Assembly: GCA_963801715.1 (NCBI GenBank)
Contig: CAWDGB010000005.1
Span: 248,001 to 312,000, forward strand
Direction: 5' to 3'
DNA length: 64,000 nt
Origin: CAVVJA01 sp963801715
Lineage (GTDB): Bacteria > Actinomycetota > Actinomycetes > Mycobacteriales > Jatrophihabitantaceae
Positions 40,979-49,035 of this stretch are shown in pieces. Every line of letters begins with the position of its first letter. Position 1 is the stretch's first letter. The position numbers and the translations under genes are program-made. The notes under the pieces were generated by a model. That model was given only the letters and a program-made list of their open reading frames with translations. It was not told where the DNA came from and ran no database searches.

Positions 40979-43900
40979 CTATTGCACCCACATTTGGTCG
41001 AAGATCAGGTAGCCGAGGGGCGTGCGCGTGTAGTTCCGGAGGCGGGGTGAGATCAGTGCGTCCGCCTTCCAGGTCGTGGTGAAGATGGCGGGCGAGGCGT
41101 CGGTGACCTTCTGGTCGACCTGCTGCCAAAGCACGTTGGCGGCGGCGGGATCGGTGGTGTCAAGTGCGTAGGCCCGTTTAGCCAAGTTGTCGATATCGGG
41201 GTCGCAGAACCCGCTGACGTTGAGATTCCCGGTGCTATTCGGCACGAAATCCGGGCACGAGAACCGCGGGGTGTAGAAGTTGTCGGGAACCGGGAAGTCG
41301 GCCTGCCAGCCGAGGGCGTAGAACATCTGCACCCTGTTCGAGGACTCACGGTAGAAGTCCAGCGGGTCGATCTGTTCCGGCTTCGGTGGGACCGTGCGCA
41401 CCGTCACCTTGTACCCGAGCTTCGCGAGCAAGCCGGCGAAGTATTCGGAGCGGGCGACCCATTTTTGGTCGAACGCGTTCACGTCGACCGTCACATGCTG
41501 GCCTCTCGTCCCGGACTGGGTGATCAGCTGCTGTGCTGTGGTCAGGTTGGGTCCGGCGTAGTGACCGGTGGAGTCGAGGACGCCGAACGGGCAGTAGTCG
41601 TGATGGGCGGGGAAGTTCGGCGGGAGTAGCTGGCAGGTAGGGGTGGTGAGCTCCGGGCCACCGGTGCGCCGGACCAGTTCGTTGCGGTCGGTGGCGTAGT
41701 TGACCGCGCGACGCGCAAGCACGTTGTTGAACGGCGGTACGCGGGTGTTGAACTCCTCGATATCGGTAAGTGGCTGCGGGTCCGAACGCAGCAGAGTCGG
41801 ATGCTGATGATGGAGGTTTTCGAGGACCGATGCGGTGTTTGCCCCGAAGGCACGCTCGTCGAGCTCGACGACGTCCCCGCCGCCGCTGAGCACGCCGGTG
41901 ACGGCCTGCGCGTTGGTTGCGAGCCGCCATGTGATGACGTTCGGGAAGCCGTCGGGCTGAGCGGCGAAGGACCACTGATGGAAATACGGGTTGCGGACGA
42001 GGGTGAGGCTCTTGCCCTTGACGTAGTTGACGATCTTGTACGGTCCGGTGCCTGGTGGCGGCGTCGGCCACTCCTGGGCCCAGAGACTGGTCTGCGGGAT
42101 GGCGTAGTCGAACCACGTCAGGTCGTCGAGGAAGTAGGGGTCGGGCGTACGCAGGTGGAACGACACCGTTCCGGCCGTATCGTCGGCATGGACGCCGCCC
42201 TTGAGGTCGCAAGGCTTCCCGGGCCGCTGGATGCAGTCCTCGGCGCCCATGACGGACTCGAACAACGACGGGTTGCTGTTCGGTAGGACGAGCGCCCGCT
42301 CCATGCTCCGTTCGAAGTCCGACGCCTTGACGTAGCTGCCATTCGAGTAGCGGATTCCTTTGTGCAGCGTGAACGTGTATGTGCGGCCGCTGTCGGTCGG
42401 AACCGGTATTCGAGTGGCGAGATCGGGCACCAGGATGTTGCCGGCGGAACCGCTGAGCGGTCGGAACGCCACGAGCCCGTCGTAGACAGGTCGCACTATT
42501 TGGGCTAAATCCGCGACGTACGCGTCGTTCGGGTCGAGGTTGACATACGCCGTGGACATCTCCTGGGCGAACACCGTGAGTGTGCCGCCGCGATGACCGG
42601 CCCCGGTGGAGGCATGGGTGGTTGCCCATACCGTCTTGCCTACCAGCACGAGGCCGGCCGGCACCGCGCCAACCGCGATCGTCCGGCGGACTTGATCGGT
42701 TCGCTCGTCGATCTGGGTCACCGCTCCGCCGAACTCGTCGGCGACCCAGACGGCCGACCCGGCGGCGATTATCGAGCTCGGCCCGTCACCAACCTTGATC
42801 GTGTGTACCGACCGCCCGGTGTCGGGGTCTATGCGATCCACGGTGAGGTCGAGCTGGTTGGCGACCCAGACCCCTGTCGAGGTGATCGCGATCGCGGCCG
42901 GACCCGCCCCGACCGGAATGGGATTGGCAACCTGGACCGGATTCGTGTCCGTGAGGACCCGGGTCACAGACCTGCCGGTGCCGTTGGCGACCCACACCGA
43001 GTGGGCGTCCACCGCTAGGCCGTCCGGTCCGGCCCCGACCCGCACAGGTGGCCCGGTCGTGCCGGTGACCGGATCGATGCGCTGGATCGTGTCGTCGCCG
43101 CTGTTGGCCACCCAGACTCCGCTCGGACCGGCGGCGATGGCGGCGGGCACATTGCCCACCGGGATGCGATCGACCTCGGTACCGGAGTCCACGTTGATTC
43201 GCGAGACGCTGCCGTCGCCGGAGCTAGCGACCCACACGTCGTCGTGTGTCACGGCAATTGCCACGGGTTGGGCGTGGACTGTGATTGTCTGAGTGACGGT
43301 GTGCGTATCTGGGTCGATGCGCGACACTGTGCCGTCTCCCGTGTTGGCGACCCAGATCGAACCGGCTCCATAGGCGATGCCGGACGGAGACTGCCCGACC
43401 GGCACCGCGTTGTGCAGGCTGCCGTCGTCGCTGATGCCGCCGGCGCTATTCGCAGGCAGTGCCGACAGGCTCGACCGCGGCTTCTGCGAGACCACAACGA
43501 CCGAAACGAGAGTGGCGGTGCTTGCTGCAACCAGGGCGCACGCGCCAAGGAGCCACGAGCGTCGCCGGTACCAAGGCCGGCGGCGCGGCAGGTCGGCCGC
43601 CCCGGCCTCGGCGTCCTTTTCGGGGGCCTCTGAATGCCCCGTCCAGTCCAGGGCGGGGTCGTGGTTGAGCACCTGCCGATGCAGGCGCTGCAGCGACTCG
43701 CTCGGGTCAACGCCGAGCTCGTCTGCCAGCTGTCGACGCAGCCGGTCGTAGCCGCTTAGGGCCTCGGACTGCCGCCCGCACCGGTAAAGCGCCAGCATCC
43801 GCCGCTCGTGTAACTGCTCACGTAGCGGGTACTGCGCCGTCAGTTCATCCAGCTGCCCGATCACCGCAGCGTGATGCCCGGCCGCGAGCTCACAGTCGAT

Positions 43901-44437
43901 CTCCGCCTCGAATGCCCCGAGCCGCTGCTCGGTGAGCCGCGCGGCGACCGGCGCCACGAAACCGAAGTCGGCTAAGTCGGCGAGGACGCCGCCGCGCCAC
44001 AGTCCGAGTCCTCGGCGCAACTCGGCGCTCGCCGCAGCGACATTCCCGGATGCAAGCAGCCGCTGACTTGTCTCCACGGCCTGCCCGAACCGCTCGGCGT
44101 CCACAGCATCTGGCGCGAAGACGAGCCGGTAACGCCCGTTCTCCGTGACCAGCACCTGCCCTGGAGCGCCACGACCTCGGTCAGGTTCGAGTGCCTTGCG
44201 CAGATGGAACACATAGGTCTGAATGGTGGCGGCAAAGCCATTCGGCGGGCGCTCGCCCCACAGCATGTCCGCCAGCTGCTCGGTCGATGCCCCGCTCGAA
44301 CCCGCAACAAGCAACCGAGCCAGGATGGCACGCTGCTGGCGACCGCCCAACGCTACAACGGAGCCTCCGCTCGTAACACGCAGCGGACCGAGTATCGCGA
44401 ACGCAAGCGTGCGATCAGCCGTCGACAGCACGGACAT
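40979..44437 (-). CDS. BTAD regulator fused by a membrane segment to a propeller and an ABC-type peptide-binding domain
   Basis: A 1152-residue protein from ATG 44437 (MSVLSTADRTLAFAILGPLR). Order: winged-helix DNA-binding domain (about 10-105; RQQRAILARLLVAGSS); BTAD helical domain (about 110-255; AERFGQAVETSQRLLASG); one membrane helix (about 290-312; LLGACALVAASTATLVSVVVV); seven blades of about 42 residues with repeated VGxxPxxIA....VWVANxxDxTVxRID; then an SBP family 5 solute-binding domain (about 635-1150; RTYTFTLHKGIRYSNGSYVK, GTGPYKIVNYVKGKSLTLVR). The binding part must be outside the cell and the DNA-binding part inside. It is probably a one-piece membrane sensor-regulator. The frame to 44566 is unsupported. 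Confidence 0.88.
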   Translation of the reverse strand: MSVLSTADRTLAFAILGPLRVTSGGSVVALGGRQQRAILARLLVAGSSGASTEQLADMLWGERPPNGFAATIQTYVFHLRKALEPDRGRGAPGQVLVTENGRYRLVFAPDAVDAERFGQAVETSQRLLASGNVAAASAELRRGLGLWRGGVLADLADFGFVAPVAARLTEQRLGAFEAEIDCELAAGHHAAVIGQLDELTAQYPLREQLHERRMLALYRCGRQSEALSGYDRLRRQLADELGVDPSESLQRLHRQVLNHDPALDWTGHSEAPEKDAEAGAADLPRRRPWYRRRSWLLGACALVAASTATLVSVVVVSQKPRSSLSALPANSAGGISDDGSLHNAVPVGQSPSGIAYGAGSIWVANTGDGTVSRIDPDTHTVTQTITVHAQPVAIAVTHDDVWVASSGDGSVSRINVDSGTEVDRIPVGNVPAAIAAGPSGVWVANSGDDTIQRIDPVTGTTGPPVRVGAGPDGLAVDAHSVWVANGTGRSVTRVLTDTNPVQVANPIPVGAGPAAIAITSTGVWVANQLDLTVDRIDPDTGRSVHTIKVGDGPSSIIAAGSAVWVADEFGGAVTQIDERTDQVRRTIAVGAVPAGLVLVGKTVWATTHASTGAGHRGGTLTVFAQEMSTAYVNLDPNDAYVADLAQIVRPVYDGLVAFRPLSGSAGNILVPDLATRIPVPTDSGRTYTFTLHKGIRYSNGSYVKASDFERSMERALVLPNSNPSLFESVMGAEDCIQRPGKPCDLKGGVHADDTAGTVSFHLRTPDPYFLDDLTWFDYAIPQTSLWAQEWPTPPPGTGPYKIVNYVKGKSLTLVRNPYFHQWSFAAQPDGFPNVITWRLATNAQAVTGVLSGGGDVVELDERAFGANTASVLENLHHQHPTLLRSDPQPLTDIEEFNTRVPPFNNVLARRAVNYATDRNELVRRTGGPELTTPTCQLLPPNFPAHHDYCPFGVLDSTGHYAGPNLTTAQQLITQSGTRGQHVTVDVNAFDQKWVARSEYFAGLLAKLGYKVTVRTVPPKPEQIDPLDFYRESSNRVQMFYALGWQADFPVPDNFYTPRFSCPDFVPNSTGNLNVSGFCDPDIDNLAKRAYALDTTDPAAANVLWQQVDQKVTDASPAIFTTTWKADALISPRLRNYTRTPLGYLIFDQMWVQ

Positions 44438-44628
44438 CGCACACAGCGCCTCCCCCAGGGGATGGGCCGAGAATAGCGGCCTGAGGCGCCTCCGAGACGT
44501 TCCAAGCCGGATCCAAGCGGTGATACAAGGCGAAATTGAGACATCTCCTACCAGGCGGCGCTCCACTCATGGCTGTCAGGTCACCGCCGGTGCAGCCAAG
44601 CACCGGGGCCCGGAAAAGGAGCACCGCC

Positions 44629-44907
44629 ATGACAACCATCCACCGCATCGCCACCAGCACCGTCGCGGCACTCGCCATCGTCGCCGCCTACCTGCTGACC
44701 GCCTCGGCCGCGTCGGCATCTCGGCAACCACTCGGACCCGACAACCCGTTCTCGGGACAGCCACAAACCGGCTCGGGCGGCACGACAACAATCGTGACCA
44801 CGGGCTCGCCGTGGTGGACGTTCGTCCTCGTTGCGGCCGCCAGCATTGCCTTCGCCCTCTGCCTCTCGGTCCTGGTCGGGAGGCTGCGCCAAGCCAGGCA
44901 TGCGTAA
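44629..44907 (+). CDS. Small signal-peptide/membrane protein divergent from the BTAD fusion
   Basis: A 92-residue product from ATG 44629 with AAGGAG seven bases upstream. A signal or first membrane helix (TVAALAIVAAYLLTASAASA) is followed by a Pro/Gly-rich polar segment, then a second helix (WWTFVLVAAASIAFALCLSVL) and a basic tail (GRLRQARHA) on the cytoplasmic side. I recognise no family. The promoter region is shared with the BTAD fusion gene, so it is a candidate target of that regulator. Confidence 0.6.
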   Translation: MTTIHRIATSTVAALAIVAAYLLTASAASASRQPLGPDNPFSGQPQTGSGGTTTIVTTGSPWWTFVLVAAASIAFALCLSVLVGRLRQARHA

Positions 44908-45244
44908 CCGCAGGCTGATCGTTCACGGCGCCGCTCCCGTAGCTCGCAGGAGCGGCGCTGCGTACATCGACTGTCTCGGTTGCAAGCCGGCCATTGTCCT
45001 TCTGCCGTGTTCGAATCACAGGACGTCCGAACCCGAGCAGCTGGTGATCTCAATGCCGACGAGCTGTGGGGCAACGCTGCGGGCGGGATCGACGGCGGCT
45101 CGCCATGATCGGGCGGGCGGCCGTCGTCCGCTCGTTTCTCATGGCTGGGGCAGGTTTGGGCACGTCGCGGTTTCCCACAGCCTGTCCGAGGTTCTGAAGA
45201 CCACTCAGATCCTCGTAGTCCCCGGAAATCTTGGCCAGAACCTG
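44908..45244. other. 337-base gap before the tRNA gene, nothing recognised
   Basis: Short frames here lack ribosome binding sites. I see no transposon end, integrase remnant or tRNA fragment. It may hold the promoter-distal region of the leftward tRNA gene and the 3' end of the small membrane protein gene only. Confidence 0.4.
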
Positions 45245-45315
45245 AGCGGGTGACGGGAATCGAACCCGCACTGTCAGCTTGGGAAGCTGATGTTCTGCCA
45301 TTGAACTACACCCGC
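45245..45315 (-). tRNA. tRNA-Gly (anticodon CCC)
   Basis: On the minus strand the acceptor arms GCGGGTG and CACCCGC pair with discriminator T; the anticodon arm is TCAGC-TTCCCAA-GCTGA, giving anticodon CCC; the T-arm contains GTTCGATTC. CCA is not encoded. It reads glycine GGG codons. No integrase or repeated att sequence is adjacent, so I see no sign of integration here. Confidence 0.95.
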
Positions 45316-45363
45316 AGACGGGCGCCAGCGTACCTGAATCGGCAAATGTCTTAGTCGAACGCG

Positions 45364-45879
45364 TCAGGGGCCGGTGACGCCGTCGATGCGCTCACGTAGC
45401 AGGTCAGCATGTCCGTTGTGGCGGGCGTACTCGCCGATCATGTGCAGGTAGACGAACCGCAGGGAACATTCCTCACCGTCCAGCGGGAACGTATCGTCCA
45501 GCGACGCTCCAGCGACGGCGGCGTCGGCCCGCCGGAACTCGTCGAGCAACCGGGCGTAATCGGTCGAGGCACGCGCGGGATCGAGGTCGTCGAAGTCGGC
45601 ATCCGCTCCGAGGGCCGGGTCGTACAGGGGGTCCAGGTTCTCGCCCGCGAATCGTTCTCGAAACCAGCGTCGCTCCACCTTCGCTACGTGGCGCAGCAAG
45701 CCAAGCAGCGACAGGGACGACGGAGGAACCGCTCGGCGGGCCAGCTCCGCTCCGGTGAGACCGGCACACCGACGCAGCAGAACTGACCGCTGATAGGCCA
45801 GGTAACCCGGGAGCATCGACCACTCATCATCGACGAGGGACCCTTCGACCTGATCGACATCAGGCGCACGCCAGACCAT
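45364..45879 (-). CDS. DinB-fold protein (DUF664 type)
   Basis: A 171-residue DinB-type protein from ATG 45879 (MVWRAPDVDQVEGSLVDDEW), the third DUF664 member of the window. The metal-ligand His residues are in LLGLLRHVAKVERRWFRE and IGEYARHNGHADLLRERID. The acidic DPALGADADFDDLDPARA loop is the DUF664 insert. ATG 45927 is another possible start. Function is inferred only from the fold: a divalent-metal, possibly mycothiol-dependent, transferase. Confidence 0.85.
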   Translation of the reverse strand: MVWRAPDVDQVEGSLVDDEWSMLPGYLAYQRSVLLRRCAGLTGAELARRAVPPSSLSLLGLLRHVAKVERRWFRERFAGENLDPLYDPALGADADFDDLDPARASTDYARLLDEFRRADAAVAGASLDDTFPLDGEECSLRFVYLHMIGEYARHNGHADLLRERIDGVTGP

Positions 45880-45936
45880 GCCGACATCATGGCGCGCCGT
45901 CGAGTGGTCGAACGATGGTCCGAGCAACCAGGCGAT

Positions 45937-46305
45937 CTAATGCCGCGGCCGCAGCGGCAAAAGCAACTCGGCTATCCAGCTGAAGAGCGCGATCAGGATC
46001 CCGCCAAGCAAGGCCGACCAAAAATTGTCGATGCTCAGATCACTCGACAGCCCGGCAGTGATCGCCAGCAGGGCCGCATTGATGATGATCAGGAACAATC
46101 CGAGGGTAAGAACGATCAGCGGCAGGCTGAGCAGAGTCAGGAGCGGGCCGACGATCAGGTTCACCAGCGAGAAAAGCACCGCGATCCACAACAACGTGCC
46201 GAATCCGCCTGTCACGTGGATGCCGGAGATGATGTTCGCAACGATGCCGATGATCACCGCCAGGATGACGAGGCGGAGCGCAAGTCGTGCCAACCATGCC
46301 ACCAT
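45937..46305 (-). CDS. Phage holin-4-2-like small membrane protein
   Basis: A 122-residue protein with three to four hydrophobic segments: LARLALRLVILAVIIGIVAN, GTLLWIAVLFSLVNLIVG, LLTLLSLPLIVLTLGLFLII and SALLGGILIALFSWIAELLL (each cited as seen). The LVNLIVGP and LSLPL...LTLG motifs mark the superfamily named phage holin 4_2, which despite the name is chromosomal and widespread. Its role in bacteria is unknown. No phage genes are near. Confidence 0.8.
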   Translation of the reverse strand: MVAWLARLALRLVILAVIIGIVANIISGIHVTGGFGTLLWIAVLFSLVNLIVGPLLTLLSLPLIVLTLGLFLIIINAALLAITAGLSSDLSIDNFWSALLGGILIALFSWIAELLLPLRPRH

Positions 46306-46375
46306 GACTGCACCCTAATGCTCGGCGCTGGGGGTTTCGTGTCACCTAGCCGCGCGACGATCTTGGGTCTGCCGA

Positions 46376-47140
46376 TCACATCCAGGTGACGCTCATCCGC
46401 GCCCAGTCGTCGAGAACAGCTCGATCGCCGTCCACGGTGAATGCTGCGGGGCGATGCCAGGACCAGAGATAGACGTCGTGCGGTGACCCGCTAACTGCGC
46501 ACCGAGCAGCAACGCCGGCATCCGCCGCCTCCGCGGCGTCGAAGTCGGTCGTGTCGATGCCGGACGGACCTATCCAGATCCGACGCATCGACGCACCAGC
46601 CGGGCGTACTTCGATGATCTTCGGTGGGTCGGCGGTCGGCCCGCCCCGGCCGCGGCGCACGGCGAACGAATAGAGCAGTTCGTCCAGTCCGTCCAAGGCG
46701 AATGCGTCACCGCAGTGCGACACGTCACCACCAGCCGCGAGCTCCGCGTCGACTCGATGGATCGCCGTCTCGTGCGCCTGGCGCCGGGCCCAGGAGGCCA
46801 GCGGCGTCGGCGCCGGAAGGAAGGACCAGAACGACACGGTTGGGTCGGCGTTTTGCAGGGTTCGCACGAGGTTGGCATGCCCGGAGCGGAACCAGTCCAG
46901 CAGCTCGGCATCGGGCGGTCCAGAACCCACCGCCGCGTGGGTCTCGCGGTCCGACCGACTGAGCGCGCCACCGACGATGGCTGCGGCCCATCGGTGCACG
47001 CCACCGACGTGGGTCACCAGATCACGGAGCGCCCAACCCGGGCAGGACGGAACCGGGGCGTCCCAGGCCGTCCCGCTCGCTACGTCGGCTAACCGCCGTC
47101 CCTCGTGGTCGAGGGCTTCGATGTGTTCGCCGACCTCCAC
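46376..47140 (-). CDS. Maleylpyruvate isomerase-family protein, mycothiol-dependent type (MDMPI)
   Basis: A 254-residue protein with an N-terminal DinB-like domain carrying PVPSCPGWALRDLVTHVGGVH and RRQAHETAIHRVDAEL, whose His and Glu bind the metal, and a C-terminal SCP2-like domain with the closing DRAVLDDWARMSV. The CPGW.L.DLV.HVG motif defines the MDMPI family, in which mycothiol is the cofactor for the type member. Close relatives have mostly unknown substrates. The GTG start at 47140 lies three bases after the ilvE stop, so it is co-transcribed with ilvE. Confidence 0.85.
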   Translation of the reverse strand: MEVGEHIEALDHEGRRLADVASGTAWDAPVPSCPGWALRDLVTHVGGVHRWAAAIVGGALSRSDRETHAAVGSGPPDAELLDWFRSGHANLVRTLQNADPTVSFWSFLPAPTPLASWARRQAHETAIHRVDAELAAGGDVSHCGDAFALDGLDELLYSFAVRRGRGGPTADPPKIIEVRPAGASMRRIWIGPSGIDTTDFDAAEAADAGVAARCAVSGSPHDVYLWSWHRPAAFTVDGDRAVLDDWARMSVTWM

Positions 47141-47143
47141 CCG

Positions 47144-48232
47144 TCAGACCAGCTTGCGCATCCAGCCATGCGGGTCGGGGGCGTGGCCGGTCTGCACAGC
47201 GAGCAGTGCTTCCCGAAGCTGCGTGGTGATCGGACCCGGCGTGCCGTCTCCGACGGTCCAGTCACCATGGGCACTCTTCACGAACCCGACCGGGGTTATG
47301 ACCGCGGCGGTGCCGCACGCGAAGACCTCGGTGAGCACGCCCGACTCGTTACCGGCCTGCCAGTCGTCGGTGGAGATCTTGCCTTCCTCGGCGCTGTAAC
47401 CGAGATCGCTGGCGACCGTCAGCAGCGTGTCCCGAGTGACGCCGGCCAGTAATGCGCCGTTGAGCGCCGGCGTGACGAGGCGGGCCTGCTCGCCCGAGCC
47501 GTACACGAAGTACAGGTTCATGCCGCCCATCTCCTCGACCCACCGGTGCTCGGCGGAGTCGAGCCAAACGACCTGGTCACATCCCTTTTCCGCGGCCTGC
47601 GCCTGAGCGATCAGGGACGCGGCATAGTTTCCCGCGCATTTCGCCTCGCCCGTTCCGCCCGGTGCGGCCCGGGTGTACTCGGTCGACAACCACACCGAGA
47701 CCGGCTGCACACCGCGCGGGAAGTACGGCCCTGCGGGCGAGGCGATGAGCAGATAGCTGTAGGCATTCGACGGACGGACGCCCAGGCCGATTTCGGTAGA
47801 GATCATGAACGGGCGCAAGTACAAGGACGCGTCCAGGCCGTCCGGCACCCAATCCCGATCGATCTCGAGCAACGACTGGATGGACTCGATGAAGGTGTCC
47901 TCTGGAAGCTCAGCCATCGCAAGCCGCCGCGCGGAACGACGGAACCGGGCCGCGTTGGCGTCTGGGCGGAATGACGCGATCGACCCGTCCGGCTGCCGGT
48001 ATGCCTTGAGTCCTTCGAAGATCAACTGCCCGTAGTGCAGCGACATGGTGGCGGGATCGAGGGTCAGCGACCCGTAGGGCAGCACTTCGCCTTCTGTCCA
48101 GCCCGTGTCGAGCGTCCAGTCGATGCGCACCATGTGGTCGGTGAAATGGCGGCCGAAGCCGGGTTTCGCCAGGATGTCAGCCCGCTGTTGCCGGGAAACG
48201 GGATTCGGATTGCGGGTCACGCGGAACGCCAT
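47144..48232 (-). CDS. ilvE: Branched-chain amino acid aminotransferase
   Basis: A 362-residue fold-type IV PLP enzyme, the usual actinobacterial IlvE length. HYGQLIFEGLKAYR, SLYLRPFMISTE, and the PLP Lys in GGTGEAKCAGNYAAS are conserved, as is WVEEMGGMNLYFVYG. It makes leucine, isoleucine and valine from their 2-oxoacids and runs in reverse to feed the dehydrogenase complex encoded at 1.5-5 kb. The start at ATG 48232 (MAFRVTRNPNPVSRQQRADI) fits the family; the frame to 48331 is not supported. Confidence 0.93.
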   Translation of the reverse strand: MAFRVTRNPNPVSRQQRADILAKPGFGRHFTDHMVRIDWTLDTGWTEGEVLPYGSLTLDPATMSLHYGQLIFEGLKAYRQPDGSIASFRPDANAARFRRSARRLAMAELPEDTFIESIQSLLEIDRDWVPDGLDASLYLRPFMISTEIGLGVRPSNAYSYLLIASPAGPYFPRGVQPVSVWLSTEYTRAAPGGTGEAKCAGNYAASLIAQAQAAEKGCDQVVWLDSAEHRWVEEMGGMNLYFVYGSGEQARLVTPALNGALLAGVTRDTLLTVASDLGYSAEEGKISTDDWQAGNESGVLTEVFACGTAAVITPVGFVKSAHGDWTVGDGTPGPITTQLREALLAVQTGHAPDPHGWMRKLV

Positions 48233-48412
48233 AGTCGGACATCCTAGTAACGCGAAGGAGGAGAAGAGCCGTCCATTTCGGCGAAAGCGGCCGCTCGCGG
48301 ACCCACCTGGCGCCGCGGCGGCCGCGGTCACTCTGGCCCGGATTCGAAGGGCATCGGCGGATCGCCGCGCTGAACAGCGGCTGAGCGTCGGCCTGACGTG
48401 ACCTGTCGGCCT

Positions 48413-48433
48413 GATGTATCGTCGTGATACATC
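48413..48433. promoter_or_regulatory. PadR-type operator upstream of padR-ino1
   Basis: GATGTATC-GTCGT-GATACATC is a perfect eight-base inverted repeat, 25 bases before the padR GTG. It contains the ATGT...ACAT half-sites known for PadR operators, here 11 bases apart, so autoregulation of padR-ino1 is likely. Confidence 0.65.
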
Positions 48434-48458
48434 GGACTGACAGGTTCGGGGGATTCAG

Positions 48459-49016
48459 GTGCTCGAGATCGCTGTGCTGGGTCTGCTAGGCGAAAGCCCC
48501 ATGCATGGGTACGAGCTGCGCAAGCGGCTATCGACCCTACTGGGCGCATTCCGGGCGTTCTCCTACGGCTCGCTATATCCGACGTTGCGACGGTTGTCCG
48601 AAGCAGGATGGATCTCCGAGGAGACTTCGGACCTGGCAACCGGCGGCCGGTCGCGGCGAGGCAAGCGGGTGTATCAGCTCACCGCCGAGGGCAAGGAACG
48701 ACTGGCCGAACTCCTCGCCGACGTCAGCCCCGACGCCTACGACGACGAGGGGTTCGGAGCTCGACTCGCGTTCTTCGCGCAAACCCGGTCCGACGTGCGG
48801 TTGCAGATCCTCGAAGGCCGCCGTCGGCGAGTAGAGGAGCGGCGGGACGGCATTCGCAGCGCGCTCGCCCGCACGAGCAAGCGGCTGGACCGCTACACGC
48901 TCCAGCTGCAGGAACACGGCCTGGAGTCTGCGGACCGGGAAGTGCGCTGGCTCAACGAACTGATCGACCGGGAACAAACCGATACCAAGACCGACCCCAG
49001 GAACGACAGCAAGTGA
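48459..49016 (+). CDS. PadR-family transcriptional regulator
   Basis: A 185-residue protein with GTG start and the PadR winged helix: VLEIAVLGLLGESPMHGYEL, AFSYGSLYPTLRRLSEAGWI and the wing GKRVYQLTAEGKERLAEL. A C-terminal helical domain (Vir-type) of about 90 residues, rich in Arg and Glu, follows. It sits 19 bases before ino1; the pair resembles the padR-ino1 pair of mycobacteria, where the regulator controls inositol synthesis. Confidence 0.85.
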   Translation: MLEIAVLGLLGESPMHGYELRKRLSTLLGAFRAFSYGSLYPTLRRLSEAGWISEETSDLATGGRSRRGKRVYQLTAEGKERLAELLADVSPDAYDDEGFGARLAFFAQTRSDVRLQILEGRRRRVEERRDGIRSALARTSKRLDRYTLQLQEHGLESADREVRWLNELIDREQTDTKTDPRNDSK

Positions 49017-49035
49017 TCGAACTGAAGGAGCTCAT

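Noticed and set aside
45245..45315. tRNA-Gly as an integration site for a mobile element
   Set aside because: No integrase, no repeated tRNA end and no foreign-looking genes on either side.
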